This document shows positions 1 to 6,975 of a stretch of DNA of 10,324 nucleotides, one piece after another (positions within the stretch are counted from its first letter, which is position 1; each line of letters begins with the position of its first letter). The notes under the pieces were generated by a model. It had not been told where the DNA came from. It was given only the letters and a program-made list of their open reading frames with translations, and made no database searches. The stretch lies in NCBI GenBank assembly GCA_030830285.1, contig JAURNF010000168.1:1-10324 (forward strand), written 5' to 3'. Made by a program: the position numbers and the translations under genes. The DNA is from Candidatus Kapaibacterium sp. (lineage in GTDB: Bacteria > Bacteroidota > Ignavibacteria > Kapaibacteriales > Kapaibacteriaceae).

Positions 1-1798
1 CCGATGGCGTGAGGATCGGTGTGACGTTGGTGAACACAGTGTCGACGCCGAGATTCTCAGGCGCAAAGCGCGCAACGTTCGATGTCATGAGCGTGGCGGC
101 AATATCTGCCTGCAACGTGCGATGGAGTCGTACGGTCGACAGCACTTCGAGTCCGAGGCGACGGCTTGACTCAACGTTCTTGCGAAGCTGTACAAAGAGC
201 TGGTCGATATACGGTCCGATCGGTGCGATCTCGTCAGCAAAGAACATCGCAAACGCAGTCACGTCGAGCGTGACATCCTCACTCGCCATGCGGTAGCCAA
301 GCTCGATGTCATTAACGTGCTCCGGACGAACAGTGTTCGGCGTGCGAAGAACCGGAAGGTTCGCATCGGTGATCTGCGTGCCCCCTAGCAAGTCAAAGCG
401 TGTTGGCTCGCGACTTGTTCGACCAAACGATACGTAGATATCTGACGTTGCCGTAAGCTCGTAGCGCGCTCCGATTCGTGGGTTGAGAAATGCCCAGCGA
501 TGCACAGGCAGAACTTCCGTGGCGCTCAACATCTCGGGCATCGAAAACGACATGTGCACGCTGCGTAACTGAAGGTCGGCGAGCACGCTCAGCGCACCTG
601 TTGTGTACTCGACACGCGTGAATGCCGAAACCTCGTTCTTCGTCGTACGATCATCATAGTACGGTCGGTTTAACTCGGGCGCGATCGACTCCCAATTGCG
701 ACGTCGGAACGTGTACGCATGCACACCTGCTCGAATGGTCACGTCGCTGACGCGCGCGTCGATACGCGCTACCGCACCGTAGTGACGGTTCTCGAGCGGA
801 TAGTTAAGCAGCGTGAGCGCGCCTTCTGCATCGCGGAACCCGGTGAAGTAATCGCCCCCTGCCCCACCGATGTATGCGGTGGCGGAGAAGATCGTGTTCG
901 CGTTGAGCACATGCTGATACGCAAGCGACATCAGATGCTGTCCGAAGTCGTCGACATCGGCACTGTCGTTGAGGTTCGTGCGTGGATCAGCATCAGCAGT
1001 TGCCTTCGGCACAGGGAAATATCCCAACTGATTCTGCGTGCGCCCCCACAATCCGGTGAGTTGCAGCGAGTTGGTGTTCGTCGCATCCTGCCATCGTGCA
1101 GCAACATGCGCCGAGTTCGCAGTGGTACCAGTGTGACGTCGATACCCGTCGGTTGCGAGCGTGGTAAATCTTGCGTATACATTGACGGAGCTATCAATCG
1201 CCCCAGTGCGCACAGCAGCACTACCGCGAAGCATGTTAAACGATCCACCAGAAAGCTGCACGTTGGCCATCGGACGGCGTGCGTTGCTGTAGAGCGATAG
1301 TGATGGCGACGACAACCCCACGGCACCTGCAAATGATGCTGTCCCGTTTGTGCTAAGTCCGGTACCGCGCTGGACCCGCACAGACGACATGCCATTGATC
1401 AAGTCGCCTATGTTCGAAAAGAACACGCCCTGATCAATCATGTCATTCAGCGGCACACCATCAAGTGTGACGTTCACGCGCGTTTGGTCGATACCACGCA
1501 ATCGAAACGTTCCATAGTTGGAGACTGCCGTGCCCGACTCCGAGTAAGCGATGATCGACGGTACGGTGCGCTCGAGCACGTACTGCACATCCTGTCCGAT
1601 ATACAACTGCTCCACCGCGGCCTTCGTCACCGTGGTCTGGGTTACTGGGTCGACATCTCTGGCATACTGCGATGACTCTACACGTACCTCGCGCATGCGA
1701 TACGACGTAGTATCTCGGTCTACTGCCTTCTGGGCAAGTGCTGGAAGTTGCGTGGTGCATGCAAGCACCACCAATGCTGCGACGCTGCGCACATTCAT
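1..1798 (-). CDS. TonB-dependent outer-membrane receptor, TPP-riboswitch controlled (3' end beyond window)
   Basis: Reading back from the ATG at 1798, the frame is open for 599 codons to the window edge, so the last strands of the barrel are missing. Residues 1-22 form a signal peptide (hydrophobic VAALVVLA core, cleavage likely after ALA before Q23). A plug domain follows at about residues 50-168, with the hallmark segments RLRGIDQTRVNVTLDGVPLND (99-119, close to this) and SVRVQRGTG (139-147). Then comes a beta-barrel rich in alternating aromatic and polar residues, with the typical late motif FGRTSREPTRFD. There is no N-terminal carboxypeptidase-like domain of the SusC type. Such receptors import scarce ligands through the outer membrane using TonB/ExbBD energy. 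The TPP riboswitch directly upstream points to thiamine or a thiamine precursor as ligand; this is inferred from regulation, as the barrel itself does not reveal it. The start has a GAGG Shine-Dalgarno six bases upstream. Thiamine-regulated TonB receptors are known in Bacteroidota. Confidence 0.9.
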   Translation of the reverse strand, partial: MNVRSVAALVVLACTTQLPALAQKAVDRDTTSYRMREVRVESSQYARDVDPVTQTTVTKAAVEQLYIGQDVQYVLERTVPSIIAYSESGTAVSNYGTFRLRGIDQTRVNVTLDGVPLNDMIDQGVFFSNIGDLINGMSSVRVQRGTGLSTNGTASFAGAVGLSSPSLSLYSNARRPMANVQLSGGSFNMLRGSAAVRTGAIDSSVNVYARFTTLATDGYRRHTGTTANSAHVAARWQDATNTNSLQLTGLWGRTQNQLGYFPVPKATADADPRTNLNDSADVDDFGQHLMSLAYQHVLNANTIFSATAYIGGAGGDYFTGFRDAEGALTLLNYPLENRHYGAVARIDARVSDVTIRAGVHAYTFRRRNWESIAPELNRPYYDDRTTKNEVSAFTRVEYTTGALSVLADLQLRSVHMSFSMPEMLSATEVLPVHRWAFLNPRIGARYELTATSDIYVSFGRTSREPTRFDLLGGTQITDANLPVLRTPNTVRPEHVNDIELGYRMASEDVTLDVTAFAMFFADEIAPIGPYIDQLFVQLRKNVESSRRLGLEVLSTVRLHRTLQADIAATLMTSNVARFAPENLGVDTVFTNVTPILTPS

Positions 1799-1803
1799 GG
1801 TTG

Positions 1804-1892
1804 ACCTCGTTTTCCTTCGCCGGCATTATCCGGATCAGGTTCAAAGAGTTTGTTCTCAGCCACCGACCTTCGGCAGCACCTCTAACGGGAGC
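1804..1892 (-). promoter_or_regulatory. TPP (thiamine pyrophosphate) riboswitch
   Basis: Read on the minus strand, this leader carries the conserved THI-box landmarks in order. They are CTGAGA (1854-1859), GAACCTGATC (1833-1842) and the P5 hairpin CCGG-ATAATG-CCGG (1820-1833), followed by GCGAAGGA. Helices I can pair by eye are P1 CGTT (1884-1887) with AACG (1808-1811), P2 AGAG (1880-1883) with CTCT (1845-1848), and P3 CCGA/TCGG at about 1863-1873. All elements lie in the order and spacing of the TPP aptamer. It ends only a few bases before the TonB receptor start, so excess thiamine pyrophosphate should switch the receptor off. Confidence 0.93.
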
Positions 1893-1893
1893 G

Positions 1894-1926
1894 CGAATAT
1901 AGCGAGTATCTTTGTGCATGGACAAA
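1894..1926 (-). promoter_or_regulatory. Putative Bacteroidota-type promoter for the TonB receptor
   Basis: On the minus strand a TTTG (1923-1926) lies 21 bases upstream of TATATTCG (1894-1901). This resembles the Bacteroides-type promoter TTTG-N19-21-TAnnTTTG with one mismatch in the -7 box. Transcription would start at about 1886-1890, just at the 5' strand of riboswitch helix P1, which is where a riboswitch transcript should begin. The -33 box lies inside the first codons of murA on the other strand. Confidence 0.4.
1907..1914 (+). promoter_or_regulatory. Putative -7 promoter box for murA
   Basis: TATCTTTG matches the Bacteroidota -7 consensus TAnnTTTG exactly and lies only three bases before the murA ATG at 1918. 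A start site five or so bases downstream would place the mRNA 5' end at or within the start codon. I see no convincing -33 TTTG at the expected distance upstream. Confidence 0.35.
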
Positions 1927-3180
1927 TTCATCGTTGATGGTGGGGTGCGCCTCACGGGAACCGTCGATATCTCCGGTGCAAAGAATGCTTCGCTTGCACT
2001 CATGCCTGCATGCTTGCTTGCGCCCGGAACGTTTACCTTCCGCAACACACCAAACAATCGCGACCTCTGGACAATGAGTCGCTTGCTTGGCAGCATGGGC
2101 GTGGAGATGCATCTCGATGGAGATGTCCTCACGCTTGATGGCTCGCACCTTACGAGTCACGAGGCTCCATACGACTACGTCAAGCAGATGCGCGCGTCGA
2201 TCTACGTGCTGGGTCCACTCGTTGCACGCTACGGCGAAGCACGCGTGTCGCTGCCCGGTGGATGCAACTTCGGACCACGTCCTGTGGACTTGCATCTCAA
2301 GGGGCTCGAAAAGCTTGGAGCATCGATCGAGGTAGAAAGTGGATACATCATTGCCAAGGCCGATCGCCTGAAGGGCAATCACTTCCACTTCGACATCTCA
2401 AGTGTTGGCGCATCGGTCAACATCATCATGGCTGCTGTGTTGGCAAAGGGGCATACAACGCTCACTAATGTTGCGCTCGAGCCAGAGGTCACGTCAGTAA
2501 TCGACATGCTGATCGCGATGGGCGCGAAGATCTCAGGCGTTGGCACTACAACACTCGAGATTGAAGGCGTAGACGAACTTCACAACGTCGATGTGGCGAC
2601 GATCCCCGATCGTATTGAAGCAGCCACGTTCCTCATAGCCGCAGCAATGACAAAGGGCGACGTCAACGTCCGCAAGGTTGCACCGCAGCATCTGACAGCT
2701 GTCACACAAGCACTCGAAGACGCCGGATGCACATTAGACATCGGCACTGACAACATTCATATTCGCATGGATCGCGATCCTGATCCTGTGGACATCACGG
2801 CAACAATCTATCCTGGCTATCCGACCGATTCGCAAGCGCAGTGGGCGGCATTCATGCTTACCTCGACAGGCGCAGCTCGTATCAAGGACACGATTTATCC
2901 GACGCGCTTTGGATATGTGCCCGAGCTCCAACGCTTGGGTGCACACATCGAGACTGGCGAAGGGTACTGCGTGGTGAAGGGTGGCGCGAAGCTTACCGGC
3001 GCTACGGTGATGTCGAGCGACCTGCGTGCAAGTGCAAGTCTTGTGATGGCCGCGCTCATCGCGGAAGGTCAGACGGAGATTCTTCGCGTGTATCACCTTG
3101 ACCGTGGATATGAAGCACTTGAGCATAAGCTTGGTGCGCTGGGTGCCGTGATTCGTCGAGAAAAGACCGAGGAATTCTGA
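1918..3180 (+). CDS. murA: UDP-N-acetylglucosamine 1-carboxyvinyltransferase (MurA)
   Basis: The 420-residue cytoplasmic enzyme transfers enolpyruvate from phosphoenolpyruvate to UDP-GlcNAc, the first committed step of peptidoglycan synthesis. Length and motifs match the family (E. coli MurA is 419 residues). ISGAKNA at 18-24 contains the K22/N23 pair. LPGGCNFGPRPVDLHL at about 112-127 holds the catalytic cysteine C116, the residue attacked by fosfomycin, so fosfomycin sensitivity is expected. YPGYPTDSQAQ contains the catalytic aspartate D304. I start at ATG 1918 because MDKFIVDGG aligns with the usual MurA N-terminus; a TTG at 1912 would add only two residues. No Shine-Dalgarno is visible before it. 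The gene diverges from the thiamine-regulated receptor and overlaps the next gene's probable CTG start, so it is probably co-transcribed and translationally coupled with the EnvC-like gene. Confidence 0.97.
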   Translation: MDKFIVDGGVRLTGTVDISGAKNASLALMPACLLAPGTFTFRNTPNNRDLWTMSRLLGSMGVEMHLDGDVLTLDGSHLTSHEAPYDYVKQMRASIYVLGPLVARYGEARVSLPGGCNFGPRPVDLHLKGLEKLGASIEVESGYIIAKADRLKGNHFHFDISSVGASVNIIMAAVLAKGHTTLTNVALEPEVTSVIDMLIAMGAKISGVGTTTLEIEGVDELHNVDVATIPDRIEAATFLIAAAMTKGDVNVRKVAPQHLTAVTQALEDAGCTLDIGTDNIHIRMDRDPDPVDITATIYPGYPTDSQAQWAAFMLTSTGAARIKDTIYPTRFGYVPELQRLGAHIETGEGYCVVKGGAKLTGATVMSSDLRASASLVMAALIAEGQTEILRVYHLDRGYEALEHKLGALGAVIRREKTEEF

Positions 3181-4373
3181 GTCGCCTAACAACGATCCTT
3201 GTTCTTCTCGCAGCCCTAACGTCGATTGCGTTCGGACAGTCGAGCATCTCCGATACGAAGCGCGAGCTTAGCAGACTACGGCAATCGATTGAGGAGACGC
3301 GTGCTCGCATTTCTGCATTGAACCGACGTGAGTCGTCGGCCATGCGGTCGCTTTCGTCGTTCCAACGTCAGCGACATCAGCTAACGACCTTCATTGCTCG
3401 ACTCGAGGACGATGTTCAGCGACTGCAAGACACTGCAAGGGTGCTCGAACAGCGCATCAGCTCAACACAGTCAGCACTCGAGCGTGCCGAAACATCATGG
3501 CAGGAGACCGCCGAGCGAATGCGGATGTATCAGCGTGAGCATGCCGGTGTGCCTCGTGCTTCACTTCGCACCGACGTTGTGTTCCGCGCACTCACTGCAT
3601 CACTCTCGTCGTATCGCGCATCAATGCGATCACTGCGCGACTCGCTTGCGGAACAGAAGGATCTACTCGACGACGTCACGTCGACGCAACAGCAGATCAT
3701 CACGGCAAAAGAACGTGAACGTTCGACACTCGTCACGACGATCTCGAAGAGTCAGCAGGAACTTCAACGACTGCGTTCAAACAAAGAAACGTTGCTCGCA
3801 GAGCTTCAGAAGAAGCAACAAAGCGCCCAACGTGTTCGATCGATGATCGCCAACCTCGTCGCACGTGAACGTCAGCGCGAGGACCAACGCAAACGAGATC
3901 AAGCTCGCTCACGTACAACACGTCCTTCCCGTGAGTCTGGCTCGGAGAGCACCAAGCCTGAACGTACACCAAGTGCACCAGGATTTGCGCGACGTTCCCT
4001 TCCATGGCCGACACCATCGACGTCGCTACTGCAGGGGTACGGCACCTATCGCAACCCAAAGACTGGCACAACGCTTGAAAATCCAGGCATCGACATTCGC
4101 GCAGCCGTTGGCACACGCGTGGCAAGCATTAGCAAGGGTGAAGTATCCAGCGTAACGTGGCTACCTGGATTCGGATCGCTCGTCATCGTTGATCATCAAA
4201 ACGGATTTCGCTCGGTGTATGCGAACCTCGCAACCGTTAATGTTCGACAAGGTTCAACGGTGCAACAAGGCACAGTAGTTGGCACCAGCGGTGAAAACAT
4301 CGACGGAGCGCTGGTGCACTTTGAGCTCTGGTACGGACGAGATCGTCTGAACCCTACTACCTACCTGCGTTAA
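3177..4373 (+). CDS. EnvC-like coiled-coil/LytM (degenerate M23) protein, probable amidase activator
   Basis: From a CTG at 3177 the product is 398 residues. It has a signal peptide (SRLTTILVLLAALTSIAFG, cleavage near G20/Q21), two long charged coiled-coil stretches (about 24-130 and 140-245), an Arg/Ser/Thr/Pro-rich linker (about 245-275) and a C-terminal LytM/M23 domain (about 280-398). This is the EnvC/M23 architecture acting in the periplasm on septal peptidoglycan. The zinc site looks broken: the first histidine position is N302 (NPGIDI, with D306 kept), and the usual HLHFE reads LVHFE (L379, H381). Like E. coli EnvC, it is therefore more likely an activator of an N-acetylmuramoyl-L-alanine amidase than an enzyme. 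Start choice: no ATG, GTG or TTG upstream would give a signal peptide, whereas CTG 3177 does. It has GAGG at 3169-3172 and forms a CTGA overlap with the murA stop. A TTG at 3318 would delete the signal peptide. Confidence 0.85.
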   Translation: MSRLTTILVLLAALTSIAFGQSSISDTKRELSRLRQSIEETRARISALNRRESSAMRSLSSFQRQRHQLTTFIARLEDDVQRLQDTARVLEQRISSTQSALERAETSWQETAERMRMYQREHAGVPRASLRTDVVFRALTASLSSYRASMRSLRDSLAEQKDLLDDVTSTQQQIITAKERERSTLVTTISKSQQELQRLRSNKETLLAELQKKQQSAQRVRSMIANLVARERQREDQRKRDQARSRTTRPSRESGSESTKPERTPSAPGFARRSLPWPTPSTSLLQGYGTYRNPKTGTTLENPGIDIRAAVGTRVASISKGEVSSVTWLPGFGSLVIVDHQNGFRSVYANLATVNVRQGSTVQQGTVVGTSGENIDGALVHFELWYGRDRLNPTTYLR

Positions 4374-5559
4374 CGCGATTCTCGATCGCGATATAGTCTT
4401 CGATACGCTTCGCTGCGTCTGGATTCTTTACGCGACGATACGACGCAATCAGCATCCCACAAATCCGGTCGCGATACATCTTCCGCTTTGAAAGATTGGG
4501 GATCTGCAGCCATGCACGTTGCTCGTATGGACGTCGAAGGAGGCGGATGACACTTCCGGCCGAACGTGCGCTATCAGCAGCTGCCTTTTGCACGAGGTTA
4601 TAGAGCCGACGTTCGTACGTCTGCGTATTGACAGGAATGCTGTCAAGGCCGAGACGTGAAATCTTCTGCGTGATCTGGTGGTCAATGGCGTCAACATTTG
4701 CTGAATCGAACGAGTAGACCTTCAGCTTGGTGATAAGCGCCGGTTTGAGTCGCACCCAGATGCGCGAAGGATCGGCATCAGAGAACCCACGACTACGCAG
4801 TGCGTCGAGCATCTGATCACATGTTTCGTAGGTGAGATTCGTTTCGACAAGTGCAAGCGATGCACGCAGCGCCAGTTCACCCAAGAAGTTGTCCGTCTGG
4901 TCAAACGCACGCAGAATGATCTGTCGAATGAACTGCCCTTGGTTGTACACGCGTTGATAGTCACCCGCGGCGTATGCCTGCCGCGAGCGAAGCACGCGAA
5001 GTGTTGACGAGGCGTTCTCTTTATACCCCATGAGCTCCAACAGGCCGATCGCCTGTGAGAAGCCAAACTCTACCCAATAGTCGATGCGCGAAACGCCGGC
5101 AATCTCCGCAGCGGCAACATGATATGCCGCACGTCCGCGATTTGCACGCACGTTTGTCAGCTTGTTGAGTCCGGTGGTGTCTTCAAATCCTGCATCATGT
5201 GGTGTGTCGCGTGGGATTGAGATAATCTCGATACACCCAGAGTCGAGGAAGAACCGTACAAGATGGTTCGCATCGGCATGACCCATTGGGTCGCCCAATC
5301 GCGAGTCGAGTCCAGTAACCATCACATTGACAACACGACCCGACGGCGATGGAAACTCGGAATTGCGAAGCGTCACTGTCGTGTCGGTAACGGTGAATGT
5401 CGACGTATCGATGCCATCCTTATTCGCGCTGCCTGTGCCTTGCTGAGCGCCCGTCGACGCAGAGTCGGCCGACTGGCCATCAACCGTCGAATTGCTCTCG
5501 CCACATGCCGTCAAGATGAAGATGCATGCGACAAACCAGGCTACCATCGATACTCTCAC
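4357..5559 (-). CDS. LytR-CpsA-Psr (LCP) family lipoprotein
   Basis: The 400-residue product starts at GTG 5559, which overlaps the mazG stop as GTGA; ATG 5547 is an alternative. The N-terminus is a lipoprotein signal with lipobox LTAC and acylated C19, followed by a Ser/Thr/Gly-rich linker (20-70). An LCP domain spans about 76-220: GLDSR (83-87), SIPRDT (114-119), NKLTN (132-136), DYWVEFGF (160-167) and RSRQAYAAGDYQR with R191/R193. LCP proteins transfer lipid-linked glycopolymers to the wall or act on related pyrophosphate lipids. The usual GR-S/A-D-T-M element reads GHADANH here, so a commonly conserved arginine is histidine. About 180 residues (220-400) follow with no domain I recognise. 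The 3' end overlaps the convergent EnvC-like gene by 17 bases. The family call is firm; the substrate is unknown. Confidence 0.83.
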   Translation of the reverse strand: MRVSMVAWFVACIFILTACGESNSTVDGQSADSASTGAQQGTGSANKDGIDTSTFTVTDTTVTLRNSEFPSPSGRVVNVMVTGLDSRLGDPMGHADANHLVRFFLDSGCIEIISIPRDTPHDAGFEDTTGLNKLTNVRANRGRAAYHVAAAEIAGVSRIDYWVEFGFSQAIGLLELMGYKENASSTLRVLRSRQAYAAGDYQRVYNQGQFIRQIILRAFDQTDNFLGELALRASLALVETNLTYETCDQMLDALRSRGFSDADPSRIWVRLKPALITKLKVYSFDSANVDAIDHQITQKISRLGLDSIPVNTQTYERRLYNLVQKAAADSARSAGSVIRLLRRPYEQRAWLQIPNLSKRKMYRDRICGMLIASYRRVKNPDAAKRIEDYIAIENRVNAGR

Positions 5560-6356
5560 AGTCCCTTCCCTTTCGCTTCATCCCAATACGCATCCATCTC
5601 TTCAAGCGTCATGCTCTTGAGATCCCTCCCGTGCTCGATCGCGCGCTGCTCAATGTGCTGGAACCGACGCATAAAGGTGCCAATCGTACCGTGCAGCGAA
5701 TCCTCTGCAATCACACCTTCGTGCCGAGCTGCGTTAACCAAGGCGAAGAACACATCTCCGAACTCACGGGCAGTTCCATCCTTGTTGCCTTCATGAATCT
5801 CGTGCTTGAGCTCGTCAAGCTCCTCGTCGACCTTTGCCCAAACATCACGTCGATCATGCCAATCGAATCCAACGTTGGCCGCCTTTTCTTGCACGCGTTG
5901 CGCACGAAGCGCTGCTGGCAGTGCGCGCGGTACGCCATCGAGAATTGACGTGCGTCCTTCTTTCATTTTCAACGCTTCCCAGTTCTGCAGCACCACATCC
6001 TCCGTCGCCGCTTCGGTATCTGCAAAGATGTGCGGGTGGCGATTGACGAGCTTGTCGAACTCCGACGCGATTACAGCGCGCAGATCAAACGCACCCCGTT
6101 GCTCGGCCATGACTGCGTGCATGACCACGTGGAGAAGCAGATCGCCAAGTTCCTTCCGAAGCTCAACATCGTTACCTGCATGAATGGCGTCGATCGTCTC
6201 GTAGGCTTCCTCGATCAGGAGGTGCGAGATCGATTGATGTGTCTGCTTCATATCCCATGGACACTGCTCGCGAAGAATGCGAACAAGTGTGACAAATGCA
6301 TCCAGGTACGATAGCGTATCACTGGGGTTCACGGGATGTGGAATTGGCGTTGGCAT
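5556..6356 (-). CDS. mazG: Nucleoside triphosphate pyrophosphohydrolase MazG
   Basis: The 266-residue protein is close to E. coli MazG (263) and has the same two-domain build. MazG hydrolyses (d)NTPs to NMP and pyrophosphate in the cytoplasm, and is known for house-cleaning and for influencing the stringent response. Domain 1 shows CPWD (32-35), EEAYE (49-53) and ELGD (69-72). Domain 2 shows EELDEL (178-183) and EFGD (198-201). These are the paired EExxE/ExxD magnesium-binding motifs. The C-terminus has the family-typical FMRRFQHIE. I start at ATG 6356, one base after the stop of the preceding barrel gene; a longer reading to 6449 would run back into that gene and add 31 unlikely residues. 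Its stop overlaps the LCP start as GTGA. Co-translation with envelope genes is clear, but a functional link to them is not. Confidence 0.95.
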   Translation of the reverse strand: MPTPIPHPVNPSDTLSYLDAFVTLVRILREQCPWDMKQTHQSISHLLIEEAYETIDAIHAGNDVELRKELGDLLLHVVMHAVMAEQRGAFDLRAVIASEFDKLVNRHPHIFADTEAATEDVVLQNWEALKMKEGRTSILDGVPRALPAALRAQRVQEKAANVGFDWHDRRDVWAKVDEELDELKHEIHEGNKDGTAREFGDVFFALVNAARHEGVIAEDSLHGTIGTFMRRFQHIEQRAIEHGRDLKSMTLEEMDAYWDEAKGKGL

Positions 6357-6357
6357 C

Positions 6358-6975
6358 TTAGTTCCCAAAGGTGATGCCCGCGTTAATACTCCAGAACGCG
6401 ATGGCATGCGTTGATGCATCGTAGAGCGCTGTGCCCGAAGGGAATCCATAGCTCATGCGAGCAGAGAGATCCACCATCGTCTGAAACGAAACAGGAATAA
6501 GCAAGCCAACCGAAGGGGCTACGCCGAGATGCCAATTGACCTCGTTGAATTCAACGAATCCTACATCCAGAACCTGATTCGATGTCACAGCACCTGCCGC
6601 CACACCAACAAACGGACGCACATCGCGGGACCGTCCGAAGACGTACCGCGACCCAGCCATGATGGTGAACGAATTCACGGTGTGCACCTGCGTGCCATTG
6701 ATTGCAGCATCATATGCACCGCTCTGAAACTCATGTGTACGATCGCGAAAAACGTCAGACCACATGTTGTAGCCACCAAGCACGCCTACCGAGATGTGAT
6801 CAGCAACCCACCACTGCACGTCGAGTCCGAACCCACTTGCCGAGGTTTCATTAACAAACGAACGGAACGCGCCAGCTGGTGTTGCGACCGACCACATCAG
6901 ACTTGCGAAGTAACGCTGGGCATGCACTTGCGTCGAGGCAACAAGAACCATGCAGGCGATGATAAGCGCTCTCAT
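6358..6975 (-). CDS. Small outer-membrane beta-barrel protein
   Basis: The 205-residue protein has a signal peptide (RALIIACMVLVAS core, cleavage after VHA, residue 19). It then shows alternating aromatic/hydrophobic and polar stretches with Gly-rich turns, for example GFGLDVQWWVADHISVGVLGG and RPFVGVAAGAV. These fit an eight-strand barrel of the OmpA-N/OmpW/porin-like superfamily. It ends in an amphipathic strand, WSINAGITFGN, although the terminal residue is N rather than the usual aromatic. The start is well set: ATG 6975 follows a strong AGGAGGT Shine-Dalgarno at five-base spacing and forms an ATGA overlap with the stop of the DUF4136 gene. A longer reading to 7227 would lie inside that gene. 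The stop is one base before mazG. Ligand or structural role is unknown. Confidence 0.85.
   Translation of the reverse strand: MRALIIACMVLVASTQVHAQRYFASLMWSVATPAGAFRSFVNETSASGFGLDVQWWVADHISVGVLGGYNMWSDVFRDRTHEFQSGAYDAAINGTQVHTVNSFTIMAGSRYVFGRSRDVRPFVGVAAGAVTSNQVLDVGFVEFNEVNWHLGVAPSVGLLIPVSFQTMVDLSARMSYGFPSGTALYDASTHAIAFWSINAGITFGN

Noticed and set aside
719..1300. A 193-codon plus-strand open frame, and overlapping minus-strand frames such as 931-1395
   Set aside because: They lie antisense to or out of frame with the TonB receptor, which has a signal peptide, plug and barrel motifs over the same bases. Their translations look like random Arg/Ser/His-rich sequence.
1461..2388. Long minus-strand frames across the receptor/murA boundary (1461-2132, 1882-2388)
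   Set aside because: They overlap the riboswitch and the well-supported murA gene, and their proteins show no family features.
4374..4391. Short inverted repeat CGCGA/TCGCG after the EnvC-like stop as a terminator
   Set aside because: It has only five base pairs, no T-run, and lies inside the LCP coding sequence.
6357..6449. Extended N-terminus of MazG starting at 6449
   Set aside because: The extra residues lie inside the barrel gene and are not MazG-like; ATG 6356 gives the standard family length.
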